Assembly (NCBI RefSeq): GCF_010389155.1
Contig: NC_057761.1
Location: forward strand, 13,022,501 to 13,086,500
Reading direction: 5' to 3'
DNA: 64,000 bases
Source of the DNA: Erigeron canadensis
Taxonomy: Eukaryota > Streptophyta > Magnoliopsida > Asterales > Asteraceae
The stretch's first letter is position 1. Each line of letters opens with the position of its first letter. Both the position numbers and the translations under genes were made by a program. Under the pieces are notes generated by a model, which saw only the letters and a program-made list of their open reading frames with translations, ran no database searches and was not told the DNA's origin. Below are positions 34,474 through 46,929 of the stretch, in pieces.

Positions 34474-37400
34474 CTACACAGGATTTAGCATTCCCAACTC
34501 GCTGATGAGATGTTTAAAAGTTTTGACATCTAAAGGTTTTGTAAACACATCAGCCAGTTGTTTGTCAGTGGGAATGAAATGAATTTCAATATCACCTTTT
34601 AAAATATGATCACGAATAAAATGGTACCTTAGATCAATATGCTTGGTTTTAGAGTGCATGACAGGATTATGAGAGATTGCGATGGCACTTGTGTTATCAC
34701 AGAATATTGGTGTTCTTGTGTATTTGACACCATAATCAGTTAGTTGGTTCTTCATCCATAGGATCTGAGCACAACAACTTCCTGCAGAAATGTACTCAGC
34801 CTCAGCAGTGGATAATGAAACTGCAGTCTGTTTCTTGCTCATCCAACTAACCAATTTGCCACCAAGGAAATGACAACCACCTGTGGTACTTTTCCTATCT
34901 ATCTTACAACCTGCATGATCAGAATCTGAATAGCCCATGAGATCTAGACTTGAGCCTTTGGGAAACCAAAGACCTAGTCTGGGGACACCTTTCAGGTATC
35001 AAAAAATTCTTTTTACTGCATTCTGGTGTGCTTATCTGGGATCAGATTGAAATCGTGCACAAAGACATGTTGCAAACATTATGTCTGGTCTACTTGCAGT
35101 TAAGTACATTAATGATCCCACCATACCACGATACTTTGTAGGATCGACAGGTTTTCCATTAGGATCTGAGTCCAAGGTTAATGGTGCAGAAATTGGAGTA
35201 TCTTTAGATGAGATTGAATCAAATTGATATTTCTTTAATAAGTTTTTGACATATTTTTCTTGATTAATAAAAATACCATCACTGGTTTATTTTACTTGAA
35301 GACCCAGAAAATATGTCAATTTACCCATCATACTCATTTCATACACAGAAGACATAATTTTTGAAAACTTGTCAGACAATTTTTCATTTGTAGACCCAAA
35401 CACAATATCATCAACATATACTTGTACAAGTAAGATATCACTTTTTTCATGCAAGATGAATAAAGTGTTATCTATAGCACCTCTACGAAAACCATTATCT
35501 AAAAGATGTCGAGTTAGAGTATCATACCAGGCTCTAGGTACTTGTCTCAGACCAGACAATGCTTTGTTCAGTCAATACACCCAGTGAGGTTTTTCTTTGC
35601 TTTCAAACCCTAGTGGTTGATACACATACACAACTTCTTCTAGCTCTCCATTCAGGAATGCACTTTTGACATCCATTTGGTAGACTTTGAACTCATGATG
35701 AGCTGCAAATGCTAAGAATATTTTGATAGCTTCAAGTCTGGCCACTGGTGCAAAAGTCTCATCAAAATCAACTCCTTCTTCTTGTACATAGCCCTTTGCA
35801 ACAAGTCTGGCCTTGTTTCTGATTACATGACCATCTTCATCTACCTTGTTTCGAAAGACCCATCTTGTCCCAATTGGTTCTTTCTTCAGATTGGGGGGAC
35901 ATGGAACAAGCTCCCAAACATTGTTCCTTTCAAATTGGTTGAGCTCTTCTTGCATGGCTTCAACCCAACTTGGATCTTTTAAAGCCTCGTCAATCTTCTT
36001 CGGTTCTATCAGTGACAAGAAGCTGACATATAAGCATTGATCGCTTGTGGCTCTTCTAGTCTGAACCCCTCTACTTGGATCGCCAATCACTTGATCAATT
36101 GGATGTGAGCGAGTCCATTTAGAGTAATGACCAGGATGAACAATGATATCAGTGCAAGAACTCCTCTGTCCTACTTCAGAAGATGGATCAGAATAAACTA
36201 TTTCGGTTTCATCATCTTCATCATCTTGTAAATCACAATTTGCATCATGAAATTCTTCGTTCTGAGGTATTTCAGGGGATACTGATATCTGAGGAGTAGC
36301 ACGCACATCTGATCCAATAGTCAGTTCAGTAGGTAGTTTGAATGTGACTGAGGGATAAAATGGAATGTTACTTTGCTGATTTGTAGTTGGTTCTGAACTG
36401 GATTGAACAGAAACATGTTCAGGTGACTGATCAGATTTGTCATTTAGATCAGAATCACCGAAACTGAAAGGACTTTTTGAAGGTGGTTCAGATATTGGTT
36501 TATTAAAGATTGCAGAATTTGATTCATCAAAGGTAACATGAATTGACACATCAACCTTTTCAAGTCTTTTGTTATAGACTCTAAAGGCCTTGCGAATTGT
36601 TGATTAACCTAGGAAGTAACCTTCATCAGCTTTGGCATCAAATTTGCCCAATTTGCTGGAATCATTCAGAATATATACTGGACATCCAAAAACATGAAAA
36701 TATCCAATATTAGGCTTTCTATTTCTGATTACTTCATAGGCAGTCTTCTTATGTCTTTTGACATAAATGGAACGATTCTGGGTGTAGCAAGCAGTTGCAA
36801 CAGCTTCAGCCCAAAAACATTTTGGAAGACCTGATTCATTCAACATACTTCTGGCAGCTTCTATCAGCGTTCGATTCTTTCTCTCTACAACACCATTTTG
36901 CTCTGGAGTATGTGCTGAGGAGAAGTTCTGAGATATGCCAGTGTCAGTGCAGAAGGTTTCCAGAGTGGAATTTCTGATTTCAGTACCATTGTCACTTCTG
37001 AGCTGACGTACTTTTCGCTTGTGCTTGAGTTCAATTTGTTTGATGAGGGCAATAATTTCAGCAGCAGCTTCACTTTTATTTCTGAGAAAGATTACCCAAC
37101 AATATCTTGAATATTCATCAACTACAACCAGAGTGTACTTCTTTCCTGCTCTTGTCTGAACATTCACAGGACCAAAGAGATCCATATGTAACATGTGAAG
37201 TGGTTCAGTGATGCTGAAATTTTGCTTGGTCTTGAAAGATGCTCTTTTCTTCTTTCCCATTTCACACCCTAGACATGGCTTGTCTTTATTGAAAGACATG
37301 GCTGGTATCCCATCAGCAAGTTGTTTTCTTGACAACTTATTTATATTTTTGAAATTGAGATGGGATAACCTTTTGTGCCACAACCAGTTGGTGTCCTCAT

Positions 37401-37827
37401 CAGCCTTTGTATAGAAACATTGTTCAGAAGTAGCACTGTTCATGTCTACTACATAAATGTTTCCTTTTCTGGGAGCAATCATTACTACCTTCCAATCTCT
37501 GTTGAATATGGTGCCTTGTGAAACATCAAATAAAACCTTAAAGCCATCATCACACAGTTGACTGACACTGAGCAGGTTATATTTCAAACCATTCACATAT
37601 GCAACTTTTGTGAATTTGACCTGACCGTTATTCACAACACCATATCCTTCAGTCTGTCCATGATCATCATTACCAAAAGTTATTGAGGGCCCCTCTTGCA
37701 CCCTATATTCCTCTAGCAGGGATTTGTGACCAGTCATGGTTTTGCCAGCAGCACTGTTAAGAAACCAAGTGTTCTTTTTGCGGTCACCCTGCACATACAC
37801 AAAGATTAGTTCTTTTTGGGAACCCAT
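34474..37827 (-). pseudogene. pol: Pol polyprotein, family C
   Basis: A single frame of about 1118 codons. Protease (LNSAAGKTMTG; here Asn-Ser-Ala replaces the Asp of LDSAA in family B, so the protease looks inactive), GAG-pre-integrase and [11 protein letters not shown]. Integrase has [15 protein letters not shown] and VVERKNR. RVT_2 has VYVDDIVFGST at about 35430, and RNase H has STAEAEYIS and CDNTSAI, ending LISELGMLNPV. In-frame stops near 36604, 35572, 35287, 35025 and 34992 kill it, most explained by C-to-T at CGA or CAA. No frameshifts. The first Met of the frame (37827) lies inside the gag 3' end; the functional junction is probably GTGCAG at 37794-37789. Pol is in the -1 frame relative to gag. 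Confidence 0.9.
37789..37810 (-). promoter_or_regulatory. gag-stop / splice-acceptor-like junction, family C
   Basis: Gag ends AAG-AAC-TAA-T with the stop at 37808-37806 inside CTAAT, then a T-rich run and GTGCAG ending at 37789, followed at once by the pol block QGDRKKN in another form of the QGDR start seen in family B. Confidence 0.5.
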
Positions 37828-39775
37828 CTTTTGATGGGTTCACTGGACTTTCCCTGAACAGCCTCAGATTTCTTTGGTATATGAGGAACAGCCTCAGCTT
37901 CAGATTTGCCCTCAGGTTGTTCCTGGTTTTGATTAGTTATCACTTTTGATTTTCCAAGATCTTTAAAAATGATTTCTGGTCTCATTTCTTTGGGAAGTGC
38001 ATCCAGGTCAGTTATGACTGATGCAAGATGAAGATCACCAGTGCCATAAGCGATTCTTTGATTTTCAAAAGTTTTCTTAATGGCAGCTTCAGGAAAAGGT
38101 GACTTCATCCAAGATTTAATTATTTTTTGTTCTTTTTCTAAAATGATTTTCAGCTCTTCTTTTTCCAATTCAAGCTTAGAAGCCAGAGATTGATAACTTT
38201 TCAAAGCTAACTGAACATCTTTCAGTTCTTTCAATCTGGCTTGACTGGCGTTCAGTTCAGAAGAGTTTATTTCAAAATTTTTAATGCTTTCTGAACGCAC
38301 AGTCTCAACATATGATATGTCGGCCTCAATTCGAACTAAAAGATCTAGTTTTAGTCCTTCATCATTCTCAAAACAAAATTCACTAACCTTTTTCATGATA
38401 ATATCCACCCAACGACCAGATTCCACATCAGACTTAACAACATGACTAAGATCTTCACGAGCCATGAAACACATATCCCTTACTTCTTCTTCATCATCAG
38501 ATGACACGTCAGAATCCTCCCATTTTTCAGTGTCTGCCACCATGCAGCCATTCTTGTTGGATTCTTCTTGAGCCATCATTGCCATGTGGGCTTTCAACTT
38601 TTTGTACTTGACCCATCATCTGGCTTTTGAAAGATAGAGTGGTTAGGGGCAGTGTGTGATGAGGAAGGTTGTGATGATCTGCATTCCTTCATAAAATGTC
38701 CTTTCTTTCCACATTTAAAACATTCAATATTGGACTTATCAACAGTGTTGTTTGAAGAAAATTGTTTGCCATTTCTTTTGGATTTAAATTTAAAACGATT
38801 AAAGGTTTTGGCAATCATAGCGACCAGATCATCATCATCATTCTCATCACATTCATGTGATGCATAATCAGAAATACCAACTTTCATTAGTTCAGCTACT
38901 ATTTTCTTCACAGAGTCAGACTGATCACTCTCAGAAGATAGTAGGGCAGTATCTTGAGGTTCAGAATAATGAACCAAAGCTGGCTTGGTAGATGAATGAT
39001 TCTTTGCATCTTGCTCAGCCACGGCTCTCTCTGCTTTGTTTTCCTCAGTAAATCTGAAAGCACCATACAAAGAGGCCAAAGTGTGGCTATGAAGGGTGTT
39101 GCCTTGTCTTAACACCATGATCAAATTTTCCCATTTCGAAGGTAGAATATCACAAAATTTTTCAAGCAAAATTTCTTTGTCTTTGGTGACACCAAGAGCT
39201 TTTAATTGATTGACCAAATTTGTAAACCTAAGATATGTTTCAGTTAGAGATTCATTTGGTAATGCAAAAAATGCTTCATATTTTTTATTCAAAGAAACTT
39301 TTCTTGTGGTGATAGTTTCCTTTGTTCCTTCAAACTGTGTTAGCAATTCTTCCCACATCAACTTAGAATTATCAAGTAAAACAAGAGTAGGTTTCAAACT
39401 TTCTGGGACAGCAAAGAGAATCATGTTTTGTAATTTGGAATCTAGGTTAGCCAAACGATGGTCTTCCTCTGACCAATGATCTTTCTCTTTGGGTGTTAAC
39501 CTAGGGCTCCCATCTTGGTTAAAAACAACAGTTGATGTATTGATGGGAACATAAGGACCTTCTACAAGAATGGTGGTCAAGTGTCTTTCAACTCCAGTGA
39601 TGTACTTGAGCATACATGCCTTCCAAGTAATGAATGTGTCACTATTTCCATTAAATTTAGGTACCGGATTGTTTGGAAAGTGAACATGAACACTGGGTTG
39701 AACTGGTGGTGGAGGTGGTGGATTTTGATTCATATTGACATTTGGGTTAGGATTCGGTTGTTCGGTTCCAGACAT
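37806..39775 (-). pseudogene. gag: Gag, family C, one frameshift
   Basis: ATG at 39775. Asn/Pro-rich start, UBN2-type Gag region (about residues 40-255), and zinc knuckle CFKCGKKGHFMKEC near 38727-38686. A one-base change near 38612 shifts the frame just after KPDDG. The second half (from 38597) has an acidic block with SSDDEEEVRDMCFMA, a coiled-coil-like stretch and the end KRWVPKKN at 37806. Strongly collinear with family B gag, in which this joint is continuous. Confidence 0.88.
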
Positions 39776-39822
39776 CTTGTAGGATCAAAACAAGTATAAC
39801 AATTTAATGATTTAACCTGGGA

Positions 39823-39835
39823 GGCTCTGATACCA
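39823..39835 (-). other. primer-binding site, family C
   Basis: Minus strand TGGTATCAGAGCC, two bases from the LTR end at 39838. Initiator tRNA-Met type. Confidence 0.92.
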
Positions 39836-39837
39836 AT

Positions 39838-40420
39838 TGTGAGTCCACCTAAACAAGATGTACAAGAGATCAAGATATAACAAGATATGAGGTTAGACAA
39901 TAATAATCACAAGTTATATCAAGAAACTCGACTGACAAGTAAATCGAAACTAGACAAGACTAGTTAGAATTACGATCCAGATAATGGATAAGAATAATAA
40001 AGTACGATTTCTTGAAACTATATAAATTACTAAATATAATCAAGTATTATGGCAATGAGTCGAGATGTATTTTTCAATGTATTTTATTTATATCTATAAA
40101 AAAAATACAAGAGTTGTTGCGGAACAAAGATAATCACACTTGTGAAAATATCTAAACAACCCTAGAAATACAAATGATCTATGCGACAAGGAATTACTCA
40201 TAAGAATACTTAGAGTAATATCACACGTTGCAATTGCCAAAGTTCCGAGCAATTTTGCAAGTGTGAGAAGTCTTATATATATAGGCAAACATGTCTTGAT
40301 GACATGGCAATATGCCGTACAAATATGGTTGGATGGATTTATGGATTTGTGGGACAAATCCATAACATGTTTGTTTAAGGTAAAGTATGTAAGTTTTTTG
40401 ATGTGACTTGACATACTTTA
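39838..40420 (-). repeat. truncated 5' LTR, family C
   Basis: Equals solo-LTR positions 26607-27184 with small changes. Stops at GACATACTTTA, where duplicated segment copy 2 begins. The U3 with the TTCAG cluster is missing, so the promoter is probably lost. Confidence 0.9.
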
Positions 40421-41042
40421 TGGTTAAGTGTGATATGGCAAACATAATCGCATACAGTTTCAGTCTAAGCTCTAATCCAGTTGTAAGCATGAACAACCAA
40501 AAATCTATAGTTAAGTTAACAATTCTAACTAAATGTTCATCCTACCAAGCTAATATCGCTTAATTATTGTTATCTTTTGTCTACTTGCAAAGCTTGTATT
40601 CTTAAAATAGTTTTCAAACACTTAAAAACTTAAGTTTTTGCATGAAATAAGTAGTAGAAACTTGTTGAAATCAAACAATTTAGACCAAATGTTTTTATAT
40701 TCCATCCGCCCACATTTAAATTGTACAACGCCCTCGTTGTACTAGACATATAAACTAAGGGTAATAGGAAAAACACGTAAGATATAAAATAAAAATAGGA
40801 TTAACGAAACTTCCCTGGTCCAGTGTTGCATGATTGTTGTTGAAGATGGCATTTGCGGAGCGACTTGAAAAATGTAGAATCTTCAATGAATTGCGTCGTC
40901 TCCATTTGATGGTGATCCATGGATGCGTCTCCATCTTCTTATCTTTTTGGTATTTTCTAATTTTTAATCTTTATTTTTATTTTTGAGTTTTTATGATTTT
41001 TTTGGTTTTTTGGCGATCTGGTGGGCAAAACGGAGCTGTAAG

Positions 41043-41215
41043 CTATGCTGGTGGAGTGGGTAGCAGCGCTGGTTGAGGACCAGCGATGCTAGTGGTGTGC
41101 CTAGCGGCGCTGCTTGACCATTCCTGGACTGAGAGCGGCGCTGTTGAAGGTGCTAACGGCGCTGGGCTGCCCTGATACAGGTCCAGTGGCGCAGGAGTGG
41201 TTCTAGCGGCGCTCG
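41043..41215. repeat. array of AGCGGCGCTG-type palindromes (copy 2)
   Basis: Copy of 25359-25530. One unit has CCAGCGATGCTAG in place of CCAGCGACGCTAG, a C-to-T change at CpG. Confidence 0.7.
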
Positions 41216-41891
41216 TGACTCCTGTACGTGTTCCGAAGTTTGATTTCTTTAGCGATTTGATTTATTTACGATGTAGGGGGTATGTATTTTTCGTGTAGAA
41301 ATTTTTTGATATATTCGGTTTTGACCCCCCATTTTAATTGTGAAATTTTTTTTATATACCAAGCAATAAAATTGATCCATTACATTTACATAAACCCATT
41401 CAAAATTACTTAGCCCAAACAAAAACGAATAAACTAATTTACTTAACCCATTAATAATTAGAAAAAAAAGGAACGGACAAAAAAAAACAAAGAAAACCTC
41501 CCGCTCCCTCAAGTCTCTCCTCCCCATTCTGTCCCCTGCCACCCACGTCCACCTCCACCTGCCCGCCACCGTCAGTTAGTCGCCGTAGTCTGACCTGCCT
41601 TCTACCCTCCCATTGATTTCAGGTATGTGTGGTTTTTATTAATTTATTTAGGGTTTTAATGGAAATTAGGGATTTGGTTTTTAATAGAAATTATTGATTT
41701 ACTAAAATTAGGGATTTAATTTGAAATTGTAAATTGTTAATTGTTAATTTGAGATAGTGTTTTTGTTAAATGTAATTGAAATTGGGGTTGATTACTTGAT
41801 TTATTAACTTGATTTGTTAATTACTTGATTAGCTGATTTGTGAATTATTATTTTCAATATTTGTGGTTGTATGACAGATTTTAAAAGAAAG

Positions 41892-44800
41892 AATGAAGAA
41901 CAAAACCATAACTTCATTTTTTAAAAAAAGAATCAAGAAGAACAAGTAAAGGAATTGATGATGAAGAACAACAAGAGAGTAAACGTCAAAAAGCTTCAAT
42001 AAGCAAACCGGTTATTGGTCCTGAGCAATAAGTGGATGTTAGTAGCTTAGAAAGAGATCCTGCTAAACGACTTGAAATGTGGAAATATCTGGTTAAGGTA
42101 TGTGAGCAAGTAAGGCTAGCATATATATCATTACGAGTGTATCAACCTAAGCTTGAAGTGTATAAGCCTAGAGGTTCAAAGAATAATCTTCGCCGATTTA
42201 AATATGCTTGGTTTGGTATGTTCCCTAATTGGTTAGAGTATTCTCCAACAACACACAAGATTTATTGTTTTTTATGTTATTTGTATAAGGATTGTGAGTC
42301 CACCTAAACAAGATGTACAAGAGATCAAGATATAACAAGATATGAGGTTAGACAATCACAAGTTATATCAAGAAACCCGACTGGCAAGTAAATCGAAACT
42401 AGACAAGACTAGTTAGAATTACGATCCAGATAATGGATAAGAATAATAAAGTACGATTTCTTGAAACTATATAAATTACTAAATATAATCAAGTATTATG
42501 GCAATGAGTCGAGATGTATTTTTCAATGTATCTTATTTATATCTATAAACAAAATACAAGAGTTGTTGCGGAACAAAGATAATCACACTTGTGAAAGTAT
42601 CTAAACAACCCTAGAAATACAAATGATCTATGCGACAAGGAATTACTCATAAGAATACTTAGAGTAATATTACAAGTTGCAATTGCCAAAGTTCCGAGCA
42701 GTTTTGCAAGTGTGAGAAGTCTTATATATATAGGCAAACATGTCTTGATGACATGGCAATATGCCGTACAAATATGGTTGGATGCATTTATGGATTTGTG
42801 GGACAAATCCATAACATGTTTGTTTAACGGAAAGTATGTAAGTTTCTTTGATGTGACTTGACATACTTTATATCCAACCTTTTGCTAAAACTTTCCCAAT
42901 CCCTGGTTGAGAGTAATTAACCGGGTAAAGGTAGTTAAAGCTGCAAAAAGACTTTCCTCGTAATCAGTGAAAAAGTGTTGTAAGTACTTTTTCACTGAGC
43001 CTCTTCAGATTCAACTTCAGGTAAGATCTTCTCTGAGCTCTGCTTCTGAGATGATCTTCTTCTTCAGTCTTCAATCTTTGACTTCAGTCTGAACGTCTTC
43101 AGTGTAGGTTGATTCTGAATCTGAAGTGAAGCTTCAGTGAGCTTTATTCTGAATGACTTTAGAATTCTGAACAAGCTTTCTTCATTGAACTTCAACTATT
43201 TTGAACAAATCATACTTAGCGATTTTTAACCTAATAAGGATAAACCAAATGAGTAAATTGGTCATAGTGCATTTAGTTGTGAAGGATTTGACAATTGGAA
43301 AAAGGTTAATGATGGGAATAATTGTCCTTTTGTGAAGCACATTAAATCTTTAACACACAAAAACGCATTTGTGTTTGCTACTAATTTAGTGAATCAAGAA
43401 GCACACATTGAAAATTTCATAGAAAAAGAAAGTGAAAAGCAAATAAGGAAAAACCGTTTAAGATTGAAAGGTACAATTGATGTAGTTCGTTGGTTAACAT
43501 ACCAAGCTTGTGCATGATGAATCTTCCAATTCAGAGAGTCAAGGTAACTTTCTTGAATTGCTAAAACTATTAGCTTCTTATAATGATGATCTTGCAAATG
43601 TTATTTTGGCAAATGCTCCTAAAAATTCCATGTATACATCTCCCGATATCCATCTAGAAGTTCTTAGTATTATGGCAAATAAAGTGAGAAAGTATATACG
43701 GGAATAAGTGGGGGATTCTTGGTTTTGTATCATGGTTGATGAGTCACGGGATGAATCCAAAAAAGAGCAACTGGCCATAGTCGTAAGATTTGTTGATGTG
43801 AAAGGGGTGATACGGGAAAGGTTCTTGGATACAGTTCATGTAGAAAATACTGATGCGGCGACTTTAAAGGCTAGTTTGTGGAATAGAGTTTTGAATCAAA
43901 ATTTTGATACTGGAAAAATTCGTGGTCAAGGTTATGATGGTGCTAGAAATATGAGTGGGGAATGGAATGGATTACAGACACTCGTTCGGCAGCATAGTCC
44001 TTACGCGTATTACGTTCATTGCTCTGCTCACATGTTACTTATTTTTTAGTGTTGTTCATTCTGTTTTTGGTTTGACTAAATACTCATATGGAGTTGATTG
44101 TTTATTTACAGGTTACAACTTGCCTTAGTTTGTATCTCAAAGGAAGTTGATCCAATACACGAGTTCTTTGATAAATTAGCTTATGTAATATATGTGGTTT
44201 GTGCTTCTAGTGAGCGTCACGATGAGTTACAAAAGACGAAGGCAATTGAGATTAACGAATTAATGGAGTTGGGTGAAATCAAATCGGGAAAAGGAAAAAA
44301 CCAGGTCAGGACATTAAGAAGGGCCGGGGATACACGTTGGGGTTCCCATTATAATTCCATTTCTAGTTTGATTAACATGTTTGGTGTCACTCGGGCTGTT
44401 CTCAAGGGAATAATGGACAACACTACTCATAATACCCGTCCTCAACGTGGAGATTCTCAAGTGGCTTATACTCATTTGAAGTCATTTGAGTTTGTGTTTG
44501 TTCTTCACATGATGAAAGAGGTGATGCAAAAGACTGATGCACTTTCTCAAGGATTACAAAAGAAATCCCAAGACATCCTTAATGCAATGGATTTACTTTC
44601 AGCCACAAAGGTTAGTCTAAATGATTTTAGAAACAATGGATGGGATTCTTTAACTGAGAAAGCTATTTTTTTTTTGTCAAAGATATGACAAGAGCAGCCT
44701 GATATGAAGGCTCCATATAAATCTACCCGGTATCGGCCTCGTAAAAATGATCTTCATGTTACATTTAAACATTTTTACCGAGTAGATTTGTTTATGGAGA

Positions 44801-45324
44801 CATTGGATAAGCAAATACATGAGATGGATTATAGATTCAGTGAGCAATCAGTAGAGTTGTTATCTTTTGGTGCGACTTTATGCTCAAAACAGATTAATAT
44901 TGGTGACATTGTTCTTCTTGCTGAGAAATATTATCGTATGGACTTTACTGACCAGGAGAGAAATCAATTAAGAAGTCAATTGGAGACTTTTCAAGTTGAA
45001 AGGATAAATAATGCCAAGCTAAGTAAGCTAGCAACCCTTTCTGATCTCTGCCAAACTCTTGTAGAAACTGGGAAAAATAGCATGTACGATTTGGTTGAAA
45101 GAGTGTGTCGGCTACTCTTGACAATTCCGGTTTCAACTGCAACAACAGAGAAGGGATTTTCGGCAATGAAGATATTCAAGACTCGCCTACGTAATAAGAT
45201 GTCTAATGACAATCTAGCAAACAGTATGGTGATTTACATAGAAAAAGAAATTGCTAGCAAGTTTGATGCGGAGTCCATAATTGAAGAATTAAAGGTTCTT
45301 AAAGGTCAAAAAGCTAAACTCTAA
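41892..45324 (+). pseudogene. hAT transposase (ZMYM1/TTF-DUF4371 type), copy 2, full length but dead
   Basis: Same gene as at 26206, with the 3' end present. N-terminal zinc-finger region to 42292, solo LTR, catalytic region from 43242, 78-nt intron 44034-44111, then the C-terminal part. The hAT dimerisation domain is near 45090-45320 (LLLTIPVSTATTEKGFSAMK), ending GQKAKL and stop. In-frame stops near 42029, 43706 and 44686, plus a frame change near 43515, inactivate it. Nearly identical to copy 1, so the duplication followed both the solo-LTR event and much of the decay. Confidence 0.88.
42293..43236 (-). mobile_element. solo LTR, family C, in hAT copy 2
   Basis: 944 bp, target duplication AGGAT at 42288-42292 and 43237-43241. 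Same site and same terminal G-to-A change as copy 1, so it was duplicated with its host segment and is not an independent insertion. Confidence 0.93.
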
Positions 45325-45561
45325 TTTCTTTAGTGAATCGAATCAGGTACCAACCGTTTATCTCCTTTTTAATGTTTACTTTGTCTTGGACAAGTGTTTA
45401 GTTTTTTAGTGATTGAACCTTTTTTTTATAATAATAGTATTTAATTTTTTACCCAACTCTAATGAAATCACCGACCCGAACATATTACCCGGAAAATTGC
45501 CTTAGAAAAAAAAAATTTTAGAACCCAACCTCCTACTCAAAAATTTCTAGCTTTATGACTG
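45325..45561 (+). other. hAT 3' non-coding end with probable terminal inverted repeat
   Basis: AT-rich. The end (about 45528-45561) reads TTTAGAACCCAACC...CTAGCTTTATGACTG. Its reverse complement resembles GTAGAAATTTTTTGA...GGTTTTGACCCCC near 41297-41330 (25612-25645 in copy 1), the presumed 5' end. The match is partial and no 8-bp target duplication was confirmed. Confidence 0.45.
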
Positions 45562-45899
45562 CTCGAACTCCCCAACACTTAGTTTTTGGCCAAGTGCATG
45601 GTTTCCTTCATACTACAAAGCAATATACTCCCGCACGCTTCAATCATAATATCAAAATGGAAAATACGAGCCAAAACAAAGATTAAAAATAAAAACAAAG
45701 TACAATTGCAATAAGTTACTTGTTTCTTCAATCCTTGAAAGATTGCATCTGTGATACTCAAAACATATTCATAAAATATCACAAAAGATAATGTTTAAAA
45801 CAATCACTTAGTTGCAATTAGTCAAAAATTCTAAAAATTCTAAAAATGAAAAATAAAAATACAGCTTGGGTTGTTTCCCAAGAAGCACTAAGTTTAACG

Positions 45900-46560
45900 A
45901 GTCTTCAGCCGGACTCGGCCTAGGAACTAGGTTGAGGAGTACGGGTTAGGCCTAGGGCCGGCACCCGTCGGTTTATATCGAATGAAAATTTCCGACTGAT
46001 CTTCCAAAAACGACTCGATATTCATCCGTTCTACTTGTCCCTGGCAAAGCTTATACTTACAGTCAAAACCATAGGGATTGTCCTCACTTATATCCTTATT
46101 GGTAAACATCAATATATTAATCCCTGACTGCAGTATCAATTCTCCTAGTTCAACATTTATATAAGCACATGCGGTTCTTAAAAATGGTTGACCTGAAATC
46201 ACATTGTCCCTAGTAACCGCATTATCCTTTACTAAAAAGAATTATGTCGAAAATTTTAATGCACCTATGCTAATTACTACATTTTTCACAAATCCACAAA
46301 CTCTAATTCTCATATTCCTAAAAAGAAATATCATTTTATCTTTCTATTTTACTTTTCCTAGTCCATCACTGGCATACCTAGTATGATAATCTAAGGGAAG
46401 TATGTTCATGGTTGCTCTAGCATCAATAAATGCTCTACATCATAAATTTCCCCGTATTCCCATTCAAAATTTAAAAAGGGTGGTGTCTCCTATGGCATCG
46501 GTCGAGAGGTAAGGGAAACTTGGTTAAGGATTGTTCTTTAACATCATTCCATCCTATGTT
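45900..46560 (-). pseudogene. Gypsy (Tat/Athila-like) gag-protease remnant
   Basis: The minus-strand frame at 46202-45927 has GQPFLRTACAYINVELGELILQ, close to the GRPFL-A-A-IDV-G-L end of plant Gypsy aspartic-protease domains. Upstream frames give a degenerate MNILPLDYHTRY-like active-site region, with frameshifts. The TTGGGTTGTTTCCCAAGAAG phrase at 45868 is also typical of these elements. It is probably the same Gypsy body that hosts the hAT. Confidence 0.55.
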
Positions 46561-46606
46561 ATCTAGGACTCTTTTTACTTCAACTAGTATTCCGTCACTG
46601 TAAGGA

Positions 46607-46873
46607 TGTGAAATTGAGCTTAAGTGTGTTTTTTAGTGTGTGTTAATGGTGGTTATGTGTGTGAGTAAGTGTGTGTCGGGAGAGAGAAAGTAAAGATGTA
46701 AAGGAAAGATTAGATTACTTGAATGAGTGAAAGGTTACATTACCAAGCTATGGAGGGGGTTTATATACTTATATACAATTTACACTTATCCCCCTTCCAT
46801 ATTAAGAAAATTACAATCTTAGTACAAAATATGATTTAATACAAATCAACTACTACAAATAATATTTCTAACA
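46607..46873 (-). repeat. 3' LTR, family D, with PPT 46874-46884
   Basis: The minus-strand purine tract AAGGGGGAGAT is followed by TGTTAGAAATATT. The LTR runs left to TGTGAAATTG at 46607 (267 bp). It has a TATATAA-like box at 46767-46761 on the minus strand and a GT-rich end. No matching 5' LTR lies to the right; it is lost or cut by family G. Confidence 0.65.
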
Positions 46874-46929
46874 ATCTCCCCCTTAGTAGTGATTTGTCAA
46901 AAGATATCCGAGAATCAAAAGTCTTTAAG

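Larger units (their letters stand above)
28973..40420 (-). mobile_element. Ty1/Copia Sirevirus-like retrotransposon, family C, both LTRs truncated
   Basis: Minus-strand order: partial 5' LTR (40420-39838), PBS, gag, pol, internal PPT, accessory ORF, PPT, partial 3' LTR (29537-28973). Compared with the 945-bp solo LTR, the left LTR lacks its outer ~380 bp and the right its outer ~365 bp. They still share about 197 bp, with roughly 2% difference. Pol and the accessory ORF are single frames broken by nonsense codons only. Confidence 0.9.
40421..44639. repeat. large duplicated segment, copy 2
   Basis: Partner of 24736-28954. Carries the same Gypsy-like DNA, palindrome array, hAT gene and solo LTR. 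Continues without a break into the rest of the hAT gene. Confidence 0.92.

Noticed and set aside
36795..36977. Short ORFs antisense to integrase (for example 36795-36977, 6944-7132, 12281-12469)
   Set aside because: Shadows of the conserved integrase reading frame on the other strand; they recur only because the integrase is conserved.
28973..40420. Family C as an inserted one-LTR circle
   Set aside because: The two LTR fragments overlap by about 197 bp, so more than one LTR length is present; a linear copy trimmed at both ends fits better.
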